Origin: Vibrio gallaecicus
GTDB taxonomy: Bacteria > Pseudomonadota > Gammaproteobacteria > Enterobacterales > Vibrionaceae
NCBI RefSeq assembly: GCF_024347495.1
Contig: NZ_AP025490.1
Coordinates: 1,488,001 to 1,552,000 of the forward strand
DNA: 64,000 nucleotides
Direction: 5' to 3'
The notes below the pieces were generated by a model. That model was not told the origin of the DNA, did not search any database, and saw only the letters and a program-made list of their open reading frames with translations. This document shows positions 1 through 10,140 of the stretch, piece by piece. The translations under genes were made by a program, and so were the position numbers. Position 1 is the stretch's first letter; every line of letters begins with the position of its first letter.

Positions 1-983
1 ATAGGGTGTTGAGCAATGCCCAAAGCCGTCGCGGTAAGGTTAAATCGGCTGTAAAGACGGCCTAGTTCAACTTGGGTCTTTCGGCTGTTATCAGATGTCG
101 ATAGCCAAGCATAATGTTGAGTACTCGCAACGGCATTTTTAACTGACTTAACGCCTTCTTTACCAAACGAGGCGGGATCCGACTCTGCTTTGTCTCGGCT
201 AATAAAAAAGTTTTGGGCGATTAACTTCTTAATGCCAGTTACGCCATTCTGCTCTAAGCCAAACCCATCCCGATACGTTGATATTTCCTGATCATTGAAG
301 CGAAACATTGCGATGGTTTCTAAGCTTCTTTCTTTATTTTGCTCTTCTATCTCCATCGCGTTAACCAAATAGTTTGCCATAGCTTCGTTATCAGTCGGTG
401 TGTCGATAAAGCGTAATGAAACATCGCTGTTCTCTATAACGGCTCGCAATGCGCTAATCTGGTTAGCGTTAAGTCTTTCATCGCGATAAGGCGTTTTTGT
501 TGATTGACGAATCAGTAATTGAGCAAACAAAGGGTCTGGCTCTATTTGATCACTCTTTTCAAGTTTTATGTCGGCTACAGGCAGTGACGCAATACTTTGG
601 TTGTCATATTCGCCTTCAGGGAAGTAATCAATGGTGGCTAGTATCCCGATTTGGCTGGCTGCAATCACAAGGCTTTCAATAAAGGTCCCTTGCCCGATAT
701 GAATTTGCCTATGAATAGGGTCGGTTTGTGGTAGTAATCGTTCTTGATCGACAAACAATCTGATCGTGTCTTTGCCTATGAATGCGACTTTCCAAGGCTG
801 TTTGTTATGAGGGTTTGGGCAAAGCATGGCGTAACTGATCAGCGTTTTTCTTAAATCATCTTGCTGATGAGATGGTCTTAAAGGGCTTGGTGATCCATTA
901 GTGAATTGAGTCATCATTAATGGCGTTGCCGCCAGAATGACTGAACCTGTACCAACGACTTTAATAAAGTTTCTTCTGTTCAT
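1..983 (-). CDS. Tat-exported nitroreductase-like (Acg family) protein, partial
   Basis: Reading the minus strand from an ATG at 983 gives an open frame that runs without a stop to the window edge, about 327 codons; the C-terminus lies outside. The N-terminus (MNRRKFIKVVGTGSVIL) is a twin-arginine signal with a hydrophobic stretch, so export by Tat is likely. Residues near 60 read CPNPHNKQPW, which resembles the SxHNxQPW flavin-binding motif of nitroreductase-fold Acg-like proteins. The family usually binds FMN; the substrate is unknown. It is divergent from a marR regulator with a palindrome between them, which suggests control by that regulator. Identification rests on motif and signal only. 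Confidence 0.72.
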   Translation of the reverse strand, partial: MNRRNFIKVVGTGSVILAATPLMMTQFTNGSPSPLRPSHQQDDLRKTLISYAMLCPNPHNKQPWKVAFIGKDTIRLFVDQERLLPQTDPIHRQIHIGQGTFIESLVIAASQIGILATIDYFPEGEYDNQSIASLPVADIKLEKSDQIEPDPLFAQLLIRQSTKTPYRDERLNANQISALRAVIENSDVSLRFIDTPTDNEAMANYLVNAMEIEEQNKERSLETIAMFRFNDQEISTYRDGFGLEQNGVTGIKKLIAQNFFISRDKAESDPASFGKEGVKSVKNAVASTQHYAWLSTSDNSRKTQVELGRLYSRFNLTATALGIAQHP

Positions 984-1010
984 GACTTTGCCTCTTCCCA
1001 TTGATTTGCT

Positions 1011-1057
1011 AAAATACATTCCGTGGAATAAATATTATATTCCTGGGAATGTATTTT
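1011..1057. promoter_or_regulatory. Nested palindromic operator between the nitroreductase-like gene and marR
   Basis: A 47-bp inverted repeat has 12-bp arms that are exact reverse complements (AAAATACATTCC and GGAATGTATTTT). Inside it are two copies of a smaller palindrome, ATTCCGTGGAAT (1018-1029) and ATTCCTGGGAAT (1039-1050), 21 bp apart, which is two helical turns. This is the usual arrangement for two regulator dimers on one face of DNA. It lies 28 bp upstream of one gene and 18 bp upstream of the other, so the MarR protein is the natural candidate ligand (inference). Confidence 0.7.
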
Positions 1058-1074
1058 CAAGAGGTTTTATCCGT

Positions 1075-1527
1075 ATGTCTCAAAATAAGCATCAGCTTGG
1101 AAGTAAGTTATTTATTTCTTTAGGAATTATTCATCAGTTAACTGACGCTTGGTTAGCCAAGGCTTTAGGACCACATAACCTTACACAGTCTCAATTTAAT
1201 GTTTTGACGCATTTTTCACGTCATCCTGATCAAGCACAAACCGTTAGTCAGCTTTCCGATGTGATGCAAATGAATCAGCCTGGCTTAACAAAAGTAGTGA
1301 ATAAATTGTTTGATATGGGGTTGGTCGATATTGAAAAAGATGCCGATGATGGTCGAAAGAAGTGGATTAAGATCAATCAATCGGGGTTAGAAAAAGTCAG
1401 TGTGGCTTATGCGAGTTTCTCGCCAATGATGGAGAGTTGCTTTGGTGGTTGGGAAGAAGAGGAAATGTCAGACACTTTGGAGAAAATCAATAAATTAAAA
1501 GGCTGGCTGGACTCTCATCGAGATTAA
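1075..1527 (+). CDS. MarR-family transcriptional regulator
   Basis: The product has 150 residues from the ATG at 1075. An open frame extends upstream to 937, but it would read through the palindromic operator and the start of the divergent gene, and the MarR homology begins with MSQNKHQLGSK. The middle (about 45-100) has the winged-helix pattern of MarR proteins: LTQSQFNVLTHF, then a recognition helix region MNQPGLTKVVNKL and a wing around DADDGRKKW. MarR proteins are dimeric repressors usually released by small phenolic or oxidising ligands, or by thiol oxidation. The two ATTCCNNGGAAT sites just upstream suggest autoregulation and control of the divergent oxidoreductase. Confidence 0.85.
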   Translation: MSQNKHQLGSKLFISLGIIHQLTDAWLAKALGPHNLTQSQFNVLTHFSRHPDQAQTVSQLSDVMQMNQPGLTKVVNKLFDMGLVDIEKDADDGRKKWIKINQSGLEKVSVAYASFSPMMESCFGGWEEEEMSDTLEKINKLKGWLDSHRD

Positions 1528-1586
1528 AGAGTCACAATTGGTTACTCAGAAGTTTAATGGCTAAAAATTTTGATAGCGCCAGTAAT

Positions 1587-1618
1587 GAAAAAGCCCACGT
1601 GATGGTGAGTCACGGGGC
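1587..1618 (-). terminator. Rho-independent terminator of the bet-pro operon
   Basis: On the minus strand a stem of nine to ten pairs (GCCCCGTGA with TCACGTGGGC, one bulged base, 7-nt loop) is followed by a run of T. It lies about 110 bp past the proV stop and points in the direction of that operon. Confidence 0.65.
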
Positions 1619-1730
1619 CGTGTCATTGCTAAATACTTGTCATTAGCTAAATACTTGTTAGTTGCTACATATTAGTATGTGAAACATTAGTTGATGAAAT
1701 ACGCATGAGTAAGAGGCTATTTATGTTTCA

Positions 1731-2966
1731 TTAAGCTGCTGTGTGTAGCTGAAAATTGCCCGTTAACGCATTGTAGAATTCACTGTTATCCAGAATACCG
1801 ACTAACTGGTTGTTTTCTACTAGCAGGATAGGGTGATCACTCAGCTGTTTGAGTTTAATAGCATCACGCATACCAATCTCCGGGCTCGCGATGACAAGCG
1901 TTGAATTATCAATCGCAGTAAGGTCGTTTTCAGTTTCATTCCATTCAACCATAGTAAGCTCTGGTTGACCTTTAAGACTCAATTGACCTTGGTTTTGGTT
2001 AATCCATAAATCTTTAGAATCGCAGATCTTCCAGCTGTCATTTTCTTGCTTCAAAGACTGTAAAGGTTGCATTAATGAACGACCTTTTAATACGTTGAGT
2101 GGGTTAGTATGCGCCACAAAATCTTTTACGTATTCTGTCTTCGGTGTAAGAACAATCTCTTCAGGTTTACCGTGCTGAATCAGTTTTCCTGACTCCATAA
2201 TGGCAATGTTGTTGCCAATCTTTAAGGCTTCATCCAGATCATGGCTAACGAATAGAATGGTTTTATTCAACTTACTTTGTAGTAGAAGCAGTTCATCTTG
2301 GAGTTGAGCTCTAATTAAAGGGTCAAGGGCTGAGAAAGGTTCATCCATTAATAGAATGTCGGTATCCATAGCAAAGGCTCGTGCAAGACCTACACGCTGC
2401 TGCATACCACCAGACAGTTCATGGGGATACTTCTTTTCCCATTCAGCAAGGCCAACCATTTCAATTTGTTCACGAGCTTTAGCACGTCGTTCATCTTTTG
2501 CGACCCCTTGCATTTCTAAACCAAATGCTACGTTATCAAGTACCGTCAACCAGGGCATGAGTGCGAATTTTTGGAAAACCATAGACACACGATGGGTACG
2601 CAAGTGGCGCAAAGTTGTTTCATCACACTGAGCTAGGTCAACTTGCTTATCGCCATCTTTAATTTCTAATTGGCCACGGCTTATTTCATTTAAACCATTA
2701 ACAGCACGCAGTAAGCTCGATTTACCAGAACCCGATAAGCCCATCAACACACAGATTTCACCTTCTTGTACTGTTAGGGAAACATTATCTACCCCAACGA
2801 CTTGGCCGGTTTCATCTATAATTTCTTGACGCGTTTTACCTTGGTCAAGCAGGTCTAGCGCTTTGTTTGGTTTGTCACCAAAGACCACATCTAGGTTGGT
2901 AATAGTAATGGCATCTACTGCTGGTTTATTTTCTTCTTGAGAAACCTTAGATTCTTGAGACATCAT
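1731..2966 (-). CDS. proV: Choline/glycine betaine ABC transporter, ATP-binding subunit
   Basis: This is the ATPase of an osmoprotectant importer, 411 residues, close to the usual ProV length of about 400. It has the long N-terminal extension of ProV/OpuAA proteins, a Walker A GLSGSGKS at 76-83, the signature LSGGMQQRVGLARAF, and Walker B LLMDEPFSALD. The C-terminal 120 residues hold a weak CBS-like segment (ASPEIGMRDAIKL to GILDNSEFYNAL), the part that senses ionic strength in OpuA-type transporters. It is the last gene of the operon and its start overlaps the proW stop by one base. Given the betIBA genes upstream, the substrate is probably choline; choV is the equivalent name. Confidence 0.92.
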   Translation of the reverse strand: MMSQESKVSQEENKPAVDAITITNLDVVFGDKPNKALDLLDQGKTRQEIIDETGQVVGVDNVSLTVQEGEICVLMGLSGSGKSSLLRAVNGLNEISRGQLEIKDGDKQVDLAQCDETTLRHLRTHRVSMVFQKFALMPWLTVLDNVAFGLEMQGVAKDERRAKAREQIEMVGLAEWEKKYPHELSGGMQQRVGLARAFAMDTDILLMDEPFSALDPLIRAQLQDELLLLQSKLNKTILFVSHDLDEALKIGNNIAIMESGKLIQHGKPEEIVLTPKTEYVKDFVAHTNPLNVLKGRSLMQPLQSLKQENDSWKICDSKDLWINQNQGQLSLKGQPELTMVEWNETENDLTAIDNSTLVIASPEIGMRDAIKLKQLSDHPILLVENNQLVGILDNSEFYNALTGNFQLHTAA

Positions 2967-3862
2967 TACGCTTCCTTCTGGTTTGGAGTTTTACATAAGC
3001 GATCAAGAATGATTGCTACAAGAACAATGGCTAATCCAGCTTCAAAACCTTGCGAAATGTTTACAGTATTTAAAGCTCGCACTACCGGTTTACCAAGGCC
3101 GTCTGCACCGACAAGTGCCGCGATAACAACCATAGAAAGTGACAACATAATACATTGAGTTACGCCAGCCATAATGCTTGGTAAAGCCGCTGGAAGTTCT
3201 ACTTTCAATAGTAATTTCATACGGCTAGCACCAAAGGCTTTTCCTGCTTCTATCAACTCTTCTGGTACTTTGGTTACGCCTAGATAAGTTAAGCGGATTG
3301 GTGCGGCAATCGCGAAAATAATGGTTGAAATAAGCCCCGGTACAATACCTAAACCAAACAATACCAGCGTTGGAATAAGGTAAACAAAGGTTGGTACAGT
3401 TTGCATTAAATCAAGTATGGGTCTTAACACGGTGTACAACCATGGTCGGTGCGCTGCCATGATGCCAACTGGAACTCCAATTAATACGGAAATCGTTGTC
3501 GCTGCAAATACGAGGACAAAGGTTTCCAGCATTTCTTGCCAGTAGCCGAGGTTTAAAATCGTCAACAAGGCCGCAATGATGAAAATAACCAATGAAGGCT
3601 TGCGGTGTAAGTACCACGCAATAGCTGCGGTGATTATTATTGGTAGAGCGGGTGGCATCCACTTAAAAACATCGACTAAAAATAGAATAATGGTTTCTAA
3701 AAAAATAGAGATGGCATCGAAGAAGCCTGCTGCGTTGATTGTTAACCAGTCAACACCAGCTTCCATCCATTGACCTACAGGGATCTTGTTGTCCGTAATA
3801 AAATTCACAATGTCGCCTTTTATTATTGGTTGGGCATACCCACTAAAATTAGCCTTTATCAT
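2966..3862 (-). CDS. proW: Choline/glycine betaine ABC transporter, permease subunit
   Basis: This is the inner-membrane permease of the importer, 298 residues. Several hydrophobic segments are visible from about residue 40 to 290. The cytoplasmic coupling loop that contacts the ATPase reads EAGKAFGASRMKLLLKVELPA (about 205-225), the EAA motif of binding-protein-dependent permeases. It sits between proX (111-bp gap) and proV (one-base overlap), which fits translational coupling with proV. The family is ProW/OpuAB/ChoW. Confidence 0.93.
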   Translation of the reverse strand: MIKANFSGYAQPIIKGDIVNFITDNKIPVGQWMEAGVDWLTINAAGFFDAISIFLETIILFLVDVFKWMPPALPIIITAAIAWYLHRKPSLVIFIIAALLTILNLGYWQEMLETFVLVFAATTISVLIGVPVGIMAAHRPWLYTVLRPILDLMQTVPTFVYLIPTLVLFGLGIVPGLISTIIFAIAAPIRLTYLGVTKVPEELIEAGKAFGASRMKLLLKVELPAALPSIMAGVTQCIMLSLSMVVIAALVGADGLGKPVVRALNTVNISQGFEAGLAIVLVAIILDRLCKTPNQKEA

Positions 3863-3973
3863 TTTTTACTTACGTAATCTCTGACCTTCGACTTTCTAGT
3901 TGGTATTGCCCACCTTTCTTATTTGATTTTGATATGTTTAGTTAGAAATTTTTCTAATTTGATTCTGGTGTTA

Positions 3974-4933
3974 TTACGCTTTTACTTGCTCTAAGTAGTC
4001 AGCTACTGCTTTTGTTGCTGCGTCACCTTGCAGTGATTTCACGTTTTCTAACCAAGCTTCAACTTGTTGTGGGTTTTTGTTCAACCATTGCTGTGCCGCT
4101 TTTTCTGGCTTCACATTTTGGTTAAGTATGGCTTCCATCAACTCGTTTTCCATTTCTAGGCTGAACGTTAGGTTTTTAAGAAGTTGACCTACGTTGTGAC
4201 ACTCTGAAACGTAGTTTTCACGTACGTTTGTGTAAACGTTAGCGCCGCCATAGTTAGGACCGAAGAAATCATCACCGCCAGATAGGTATTCCATTTCAAC
4301 ATTGCTGTTCATTGGGTGCGGTGCCCAACCTAGGTAAACGATCCATTGGTTACGACGAACAGCACGTGAAACTTGAGATACCATTCCTGCTTCACTTGAT
4401 TCAACAAGGCTGAAGTCTTTAAGACCAAATGCGTCAGAGTCGATCATTGATTGGATTAAGCGGTTGCCATCGTTACCTGGTTCAATGCCGTAGATGCGGT
4501 CTTTAAATTTGTCTGCATGCTTAACCAGGTCATCAAAGCTTTTTACGCCAGCGTCATAGACGTACTTTGGTACTGCTAGTGTGTATTTTGCACCTTCAAG
4601 GTTAGCTTTTACGGTTTCTACTGTGCCTGCTTCACGGTACTTAGCGATATCGCCTTCCATAGTTGGCATCCAGTTGCCAAGGAAAACATCAATGTCGCCG
4701 TTTGCCATTGAAGAGTAAGTAACCGGAACTGAAAGAAGGTCGGTTTTTGTTTTGTAGCCCATGCCTTTTAGTAGCTCAGAAGTCACAGCTGTTGTTGCGG
4801 TGATATCTGTCCAACCTACATCTGCAAAGCGTACATTTTCACACTGTTGTGGCTCAAGGTTTTGGCTCGCAGAAGCGTTAAATGCGAATGAACTGATTGC
4901 TAATGTAGTAAGTGTCATCTTCGTTATAGACAT
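3974..4933 (-). CDS. proX: Choline ABC transporter substrate-binding protein
   Basis: This periplasmic binding protein has 319 residues and a signal peptide, MSITKMTLTTLAISSFAFNA, probably cleaved near SASQ. Aromatic residues expected of a quaternary-amine cage are present in VGWTD, LGNWMP and YLGWAPHPMN, the pattern of ChoX-type choline binders rather than the longer glycine-betaine ProX of enteric bacteria. It follows betA after 180 bp that contain a hexanucleotide repeat. In this operon its job would be to bring in choline, which BetA and BetB then oxidise; choX is the alternative name. Confidence 0.9.
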   Translation of the reverse strand: MSITKMTLTTLAISSFAFNASASQNLEPQQCENVRFADVGWTDITATTAVTSELLKGMGYKTKTDLLSVPVTYSSMANGDIDVFLGNWMPTMEGDIAKYREAGTVETVKANLEGAKYTLAVPKYVYDAGVKSFDDLVKHADKFKDRIYGIEPGNDGNRLIQSMIDSDAFGLKDFSLVESSEAGMVSQVSRAVRRNQWIVYLGWAPHPMNSNVEMEYLSGGDDFFGPNYGGANVYTNVRENYVSECHNVGQLLKNLTFSLEMENELMEAILNQNVKPEKAAQQWLNKNPQQVEAWLENVKSLQGDAATKAVADYLEQVKA

Positions 4934-5051
4934 AATAATTCCTTGTAATGAATCCTTTGGTTGCTCTTAAGAGCAATATTTCTGACTTTATGTGTCGCTA
5001 TATTGTTTTTATATAAATGGTGTTTCTAATTTTACTGAGCCGATTATTCTT

Positions 5052-5101
<50 letters not shown>

Positions 5102-5113
5102 TAATTATCAAAA

Positions 5114-6829
5114 CTAAGTCAGGCTATCGACTTCTCTTATCGGTTTACTGATTCGTTGATTTTCTTCCCATTCTGGAGCTATCCATACTGGTACTTCTTC
5201 TGTTTTTAATAACTCACTGCCTAAAATCATATCGGCTGCTCGTTCCGCTACCATGATGGTTGGCGCGTTGAGGTTTCCGTTTGGAATAGTAGGGAAAACA
5301 GAAGAATCTACGACTCGCAGTTGGCTTATTCCACGAACACGGCACTCTTCATCAAGCACAGCCATTGGGTCGGTGTCTGCGCCCATTTTGCAGCCGCAAG
5401 AAGGGTGGTAAGCACTTTCTACGTTTTGTTTAACCCACTCATCAATCGCTTCATCAGATGTGATGTTGATTCCCGGTTGAATTTCTTCACCACGGAATTT
5501 GTCCATTGCAGGTTGAGATAAAATCTCTCGTGTTAAACGAATGCAGTCACGCCAGTCTTGGCGATCTTGTTCGGTAGAAATGTAATTGAATACGATTTTT
5601 GGTTTTGCATGAGGATCAGCAGAAGTGATAGCAACGGTGCCTCGGCTTTCTGGTTTGTTTGGTCCAACATGCACTTGGAAACCATGACCATCAAAAGCAG
5701 CTTGACCGTCATAACGCATCGCCGCTGGCAAGAAGTGGTATTGGATATTTGGCCACTTTAGCCCTTTACGAGAACGAATGAACGCACAAGACTCAAAGTG
5801 ATTGGTTGCCCCAAGACCTTTGCGCGTTAAAATCCACTCTGCGCCGATTATCCCTTTACTCACTAAACCAAGTTTACTGTTTAGAGTGATATCCTCTTTA
5901 CAGTGGTATTGGAAATACACTTCTAAGTGATCTTGTAAATTTTCACCAACACCAGGAAGGTCATGCACGACTTCTACATTCGCAGCATCGAGCACGGCTT
6001 TTGGACCAATACCGGATAGTTGAAGAAGTTGAACAGAACCGATAGAGCCAGCACTTGAAATGACTTCTTTATTTGCGTGAACGGTTTGCACTTTGCCTGA
6101 TTTTTCAAACTCAATTCCCACGGCTTTAGTCTCTTGGGAATCTTGTGTTTGAAGCAGAACCTTTCTTGCTACGATGCCTTTCATGAGGGTTAGGTTAGGA
6201 CGCTTTAATGCGCGGCGAAGATACGCATTCGATGTTGAAGCTCGAACGCCTTTATCAACCGTCATATGCATAGGGCCAAAGCCTTCCTGCTGATAACCAT
6301 TGTAGTCTTTGGTTTCTGGGTAACCCGCATCTTTACCCGCATCGATAAATGCTTGATAAAGTGGGTTTAACGCCATGTCGTTACCGTTACATGTCCCTAA
6401 TGGACCATTGCCACCACGGTATTGATCTGCACCCTTGCTCCAAGTTTCGGCTTTACGGAAGTAAGGCAGGCAAGCTTGATAATTCCATCCTGTCGCGCCA
6501 TTTTCCTCCCATTCATCGTAGTCACAGGCGTGACCTCGAACATAAACCATGCCATTTATTGAAGAACTGCCACCCAGTACTTTTCCGCGAGGGCAGTGAA
6601 GCTGTCTTCCATCAAGACCAGATTCTTGCTGCGTTTCAAATTGCCATGCGTACTTTTCAGTATTCATTGGGTAAGAAAGGGCTGTTGGCATTTGAATAAA
6701 AATGCTCTTGTCTGTTCCGCCAGCTTCCAATAATAAGACGCTGTGTTTACCGCTTTCCGTTAGCCTATCCGCTAGCACGCAGCCAGCCGAACCCGCACCG
6801 ACGATAATATAATCGTAGCGTTGTTCCAT
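5114..6829 (-). CDS. betA: Choline dehydrogenase
   Basis: This FAD-dependent GMC oxidoreductase oxidises choline to betaine aldehyde at the inner membrane. It has 571 residues, slightly longer than the roughly 556 of E. coli BetA. The N-terminus has the dinucleotide-binding motif [16 protein letters not shown] signature 1 ([19 protein letters not shown]) and signature 2 ([16 protein letters not shown]) are both present. The active-site His is H475 in [12 protein letters not shown], followed by the conserved [10 protein letters not shown]. It is downstream of betB and shares the operon with the choline importer. Confidence 0.95.
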   Translation of the reverse strand: MEQRYDYIIVGAGSAGCVLADRLTESGKHSVLLLEAGGTDKSIFIQMPTALSYPMNTEKYAWQFETQQESGLDGRQLHCPRGKVLGGSSSINGMVYVRGHACDYDEWEENGATGWNYQACLPYFRKAETWSKGADQYRGGNGPLGTCNGNDMALNPLYQAFIDAGKDAGYPETKDYNGYQQEGFGPMHMTVDKGVRASTSNAYLRRALKRPNLTLMKGIVARKVLLQTQDSQETKAVGIEFEKSGKVQTVHANKEVISSAGSIGSVQLLQLSGIGPKAVLDAANVEVVHDLPGVGENLQDHLEVYFQYHCKEDITLNSKLGLVSKGIIGAEWILTRKGLGATNHFESCAFIRSRKGLKWPNIQYHFLPAAMRYDGQAAFDGHGFQVHVGPNKPESRGTVAITSADPHAKPKIVFNYISTEQDRQDWRDCIRLTREILSQPAMDKFRGEEIQPGINITSDEAIDEWVKQNVESAYHPSCGCKMGADTDPMAVLDEECRVRGISQLRVVDSSVFPTIPNGNLNAPTIMVAERAADMILGSELLKTEEVPVWIAPEWEENQRISKPIREVDSLT

Positions 6830-6938
6830 GATGTATTCTCCGTGATGTCTAGCCTAGAACGCTAGATATTCGAATTTGAAATGAACTTTGAAAAATCATT
6901 GGGCAAAGTGAATTACCCAATGACGTTTGAAGCTATGA

Positions 6939-8399
6939 TTAAGCGTAAGGGCTCGCGTAATCACCAAGTTCAATTAAAATACTTTTCGTTTGCGTATAAT
7001 GCAGAAGAGTCTCTGGTCCGTTTTCACGACCAATACCTGAATCTTTATATCCTCCTACTGGCATTTCAGCAGGGGAGTCACCCCAAGTATTTACCCAACA
7101 AATACCTGCCTGCATTTGGTGGATAACGCGATGCGCGCGCGCGAGGTTTTGGGTGAATATGCCAGCAGCAAGCCCATATTTGGTGTCATTCGCTCTGCGG
7201 ATCACTTCGTCTTCATCAGTAAATTTGAGTACCGACATGACAGGGCCGAAAATTTCTTGCTGAACGTGTGGCATGTTGTCTTCACAATCGGTGAATACCG
7301 TTGGTACAACAAAGTTGCCGCTTGCTAAACCACTCTCGGTCACTTGATAGCCACCAGTAAGAAGCGTTGCTCCAGACTGTTTTGCTTGCTCAATCGCTTC
7401 TAGAACTTTGCCTAGGTGCTCTTTAGATATCAACGCACCAATCTGGGTGTCCATATCCATAGGCTGACCAACAATGAGTTTTTCAGTTCGAGTTTTTAGT
7501 TGGCTTATGAATTGGTCATAAATTGAATCATGAACAAACACTCGCGTACCATTGGTACACACTTCACCCTGAGTGTAGAAGTTAGCAACCATAGCCGCTG
7601 AAACTGCATCGTCTAGCTTTGCGTCATCAAAAACGACCATTGGTGATTTTCCACCAAGTTCCATCGTCACTGACTTAAGTGTTTTTGCACTGTCTGCCAT
7701 TACGGCTTTGCCAGTGCCTGTTTCACCTGTGAAAGATACTTTTGCTATGTCTGGATGCGCAGTCAGCATTTGCCCAACTCTATAGTCACCTTGAACTACA
7801 TTGAATACACCATCAGGTAGCCCTGCTTCAGTGAATATTTCAGCAAGCTTGAGGGCGGAAAGAGGGGTTTCTTCAGAAGGTTTGAAAATCATGGCGTTAC
7901 CAGCTGCCAGAGCTGGTGCTGATTTCCACATTGCAATTTGGATAGGGTAGTTCCATGCGCCAATGCCAGCACAAATTCCTAGAGGTTCACGTCGAGTATA
8001 GAAGAATTGGCTCTCACCTAGAGGTTGCTGGTCACCTTGCATTGCAGGTACTAGGCCTGCGAAATATTCGATAACGTCTGCACCTGATGCAACATCCACT
8101 TCGATGGCTTCTTGCAAAGGCTTCCCTGTGTCTGCAACTTCAAGGGCTGCAAGCTCATCGTTTCGTGCTCTAAGTATCTCTACTGCTTTCAGTAAGATTC
8201 GGCTTCGTTCGATGGGTGCCATTGCTGACCAAATCGCAAAACCTTGCTTAGCTGATTCGATAGCGAGCTCAAGATCTTGTTGGGAGGCTTGCCCCAGAGT
8301 TGCAATAACTTCTCCGTTTGCAGGATTAATGCTAGAGAAAGTTTCTCCAGAAGTTGCCTGAGTATTTTTACCGGCGATGTATAACGAGTTCATTTCCAT
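6939..8399 (-). CDS. betB: Betaine-aldehyde dehydrogenase
   Basis: This NAD(P)-dependent enzyme converts betaine aldehyde to glycine betaine. It has 486 residues, within a few of E. coli BetB (490). The aldehyde dehydrogenase signature MELGGKSP places the general base at E247, and the catalytic cysteine is C281 in [10 protein letters not shown]. The NAD-binding loop [10 protein letters not shown] is at about 222-231. The second step is thus encoded next to the first (betA, 109 bp downstream), and BetI upstream should control both. Confidence 0.95.
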   Translation of the reverse strand: MEMNSLYIAGKNTQATSGETFSSINPANGEVIATLGQASQQDLELAIESAKQGFAIWSAMAPIERSRILLKAVEILRARNDELAALEVADTGKPLQEAIEVDVASGADVIEYFAGLVPAMQGDQQPLGESQFFYTRREPLGICAGIGAWNYPIQIAMWKSAPALAAGNAMIFKPSEETPLSALKLAEIFTEAGLPDGVFNVVQGDYRVGQMLTAHPDIAKVSFTGETGTGKAVMADSAKTLKSVTMELGGKSPMVVFDDAKLDDAVSAAMVANFYTQGEVCTNGTRVFVHDSIYDQFISQLKTRTEKLIVGQPMDMDTQIGALISKEHLGKVLEAIEQAKQSGATLLTGGYQVTESGLASGNFVVPTVFTDCEDNMPHVQQEIFGPVMSVLKFTDEDEVIRRANDTKYGLAAGIFTQNLARAHRVIHQMQAGICWVNTWGDSPAEMPVGGYKDSGIGRENGPETLLHYTQTKSILIELGDYASPYA

Positions 8400-8484
8400 T
8401 TGAGAGTCTGACTTAGTAATTATTATTAGTGGTTATTGAGTGTTTGTGACTGTGTCTTTCGGTTATTTGAGTATGCTTTCTAGC

Positions 8485-9099
8485 TCAGCTATTACGGCTA
8501 GTTATGTTGCTGGCGTAAAAAGTCAGCTGCTTATCAAGATAATCGTTGATGATGGCATGGGCTTTATTGGCATCAATGCCTTCAGGGTTAAGCGTACCCC
8601 GCAGCCAAATGCCATCAATGAGTGATGCAATTCCGTGGGCGACTAATTCAGCTTGCTCAGGAGATAACATGGATTTCAGTTCAATTTTTAGGTGAGATAA
8701 CAAGCGCTTTTCATTAACTCTTTGTAAACGTTTTAATTTTTCGTCATGCATCGAATAAGACCAAAACGCTAACCAAGTTTTAGCCACTTGATTCTCAGCT
8801 TGATACCCCTCGAAATTACCATTGATGATGGCGTTAATACGTTGTTGATGAGCGTCAACAGGAAGAGCTTTTAGCTGAGTGGTGATGGTATTAGATAGCT
8901 GCCTTAGGATCTCACGCATGGTTTCTTCCAGCAGACCGTGCTTACCACCGAAGTAGTGATTGATTATCCCTGTGGAAACTCCAGCCTCTTTACTGATCAG
9001 AGCGATGCTTGCGGCGTGTAACCCAACGCGATCAATCACTGCCATTGTCGCTTTTACAAGCTGCGGTTTCCTTATGTCAGGCATCCCAACTTTGGGCAT
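8485..9099 (-). CDS. betI: TetR-family repressor of choline/betaine genes
   Basis: The product has 204 residues. The N-terminal 60 residues form a TetR DNA-binding domain; the helix-turn-helix region reads [27 protein letters not shown], as in BetI. BetI is a choline-responsive repressor of bet genes and is first in the operon here, as in other vibrios. A perfect TGAACGTTCA palindrome lies 23 bp upstream of its start and should be its operator, so it probably represses the whole betIBA-proXWV unit including itself. Confidence 0.92.
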   Translation of the reverse strand: MPKVGMPDIRKPQLVKATMAVIDRVGLHAASIALISKEAGVSTGIINHYFGGKHGLLEETMREILRQLSNTITTQLKALPVDAHQQRINAIINGNFEGYQAENQVAKTWLAFWSYSMHDEKLKRLQRVNEKRLLSHLKIELKSMLSPEQAELVAHGIASLIDGIWLRGTLNPEGIDANKAHAIINDYLDKQLTFYASNITSRNS

Positions 9100-9120
9100 T
9101 AAAAAGTCCTTTTATTTTTT

Positions 9121-9134
9121 ATTGAACGTTCAGT
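9121..9134. promoter_or_regulatory. Probable BetI operator
   Basis: ATTGAACGTTCAGT contains the exact 10-bp palindrome TGAACGTTCA (9123-9132). It resembles known BetI boxes (ATTGAACGTTCAAT type, from memory) and lies just upstream of betI. Confidence 0.65.
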
Positions 9135-9916
9135 TAATTATAAAATGACAGGTATTTAGTTAGAGTTCAAATCATTATTTTTGTAATATTAGCCGGGAAA
9201 GGTTGTTGCTATAGTGTTAACTTCTTTTAATACAATAAGTTAGGTTTGATTTGGTTCTTTGCATAAAAAACTGAAAGGTTTGAGGTGTGATGTTTATTGC
9301 TCGAATGAATTGAGCAATTGCAATCAGTAAGTTAGTTAGTAAGTGTTGATTGTCGCGAGATGGAGGTGGACGCAGTGAGTTGAAGTGGAGAAGGTGGTTT
9401 TTGGATATTTATCCTGATAACCCATTTATATTTCTAATAGGCTTTGAAACCTTAATGTATCAATTAATTAACATTTAACCATAAAGGGTTATGCTTATGA
9501 TTTATAAAATAAAGACAAACCTTCCATGTTTAAATAAATCATGTTGTTTATTTTATATATAAATATATATAGTCAAAAAAATGCCACCCAATGCCCCCCT
9601 CTGTTAGTAATTAATTATATTGTTAAATTTGTCATTATAGATATGAGATAATATATATCATAAGCATGTCTTCCTAACCATTTATTCAACTCAAGTTGTT
9701 GATTTTATTGCTTTATTTTATTTTTTAGCTTGTTTCGTTTAACATTTTTATTTGTGCTCTAAAAGTAACAAAAAGTGATCATTGTAATACTATTTAATCT
9801 TTTATTACTTTGGTTTACAAAAACTATTGAATATCACTCGCCAAAAAACCAACATGCGCTTGATGTTATTAAGCAAGTTGTGCTTGCGATATTTATAATA
9901 AATAAGGAAAGAAGGT
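9135..9916. other. Long AT-rich intergenic region between betI and flp
   Basis: About 780 bp with no credible gene. It becomes very AT-rich after 9440, as expected for an H-NS-bound promoter region. Two inverted repeats stand out: ATTGCTC/GAGCAAT at 9296-9318 with a 9-nt spacer, and an imperfect 21-bp palindrome at 9642-9662 (TATGA with TCATA outer arms). A small hairpin GCAAG/CTTGC lies near 9873-9890, just before flp. The flp ribosome-binding site is AAGGAAAGAAGG. I could not place the tad promoter with confidence. Confidence 0.6.
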
Positions 9917-10135
9917 ATGTTTACAACGTTATTTGTTAAAACAAAGGTTGCTCTAGAAAACTACAAAAATGATGAGCAAGGTGTAACTGCAATTGAATAT
10001 GGTTTGATCGCAGCTGCTGTTGCAGGTGTAATTGCTCTTAGTTTTTCTGGAACTAATGGTGGCATTGCGCAAGCATTAACTGATGTCTTCGAAACAATTC
10101 GTGTAGCTTTAGGTGGCGCAGTTACCCCACCTTAA
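9917..10135 (+). CDS. flp: Flp-type major pilin
   Basis: This 72-residue prepilin is the structural subunit of the Tad pilus. The leader ends at G22 and is followed by V23, with the Flp motif E27-Y28 at positions +5 and +6 of the mature protein (GVTAIEYGLIAAAVAG), then a hydrophobic helix to about residue 45. Mature length would be 50 residues, typical of Flp. It is the first gene of the tad operon, 5 bp before the prepilin peptidase that should process it. Only one flp copy is present, whereas some tad loci have two. Confidence 0.95.
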   Translation: MFTTLFVKTKVALENYKNDEQGVTAIEYGLIAAAVAGVIALSFSGTNGGIAQALTDVFETIRVALGGAVTPP

Positions 10136-10140
10136 TTACC

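Noticed and set aside
497..682. A plus-strand frame inside the nitroreductase-like gene
   Set aside because: It is a shadow of the minus-strand frame, which is open over the whole 983 bp and carries a Tat signal and family motif.
937..1074. An upstream extension of the marR reading frame by 46 codons
   Set aside because: It would translate through the palindromic operator and the beginning of the divergent gene, and MarR homology starts only at 1075.
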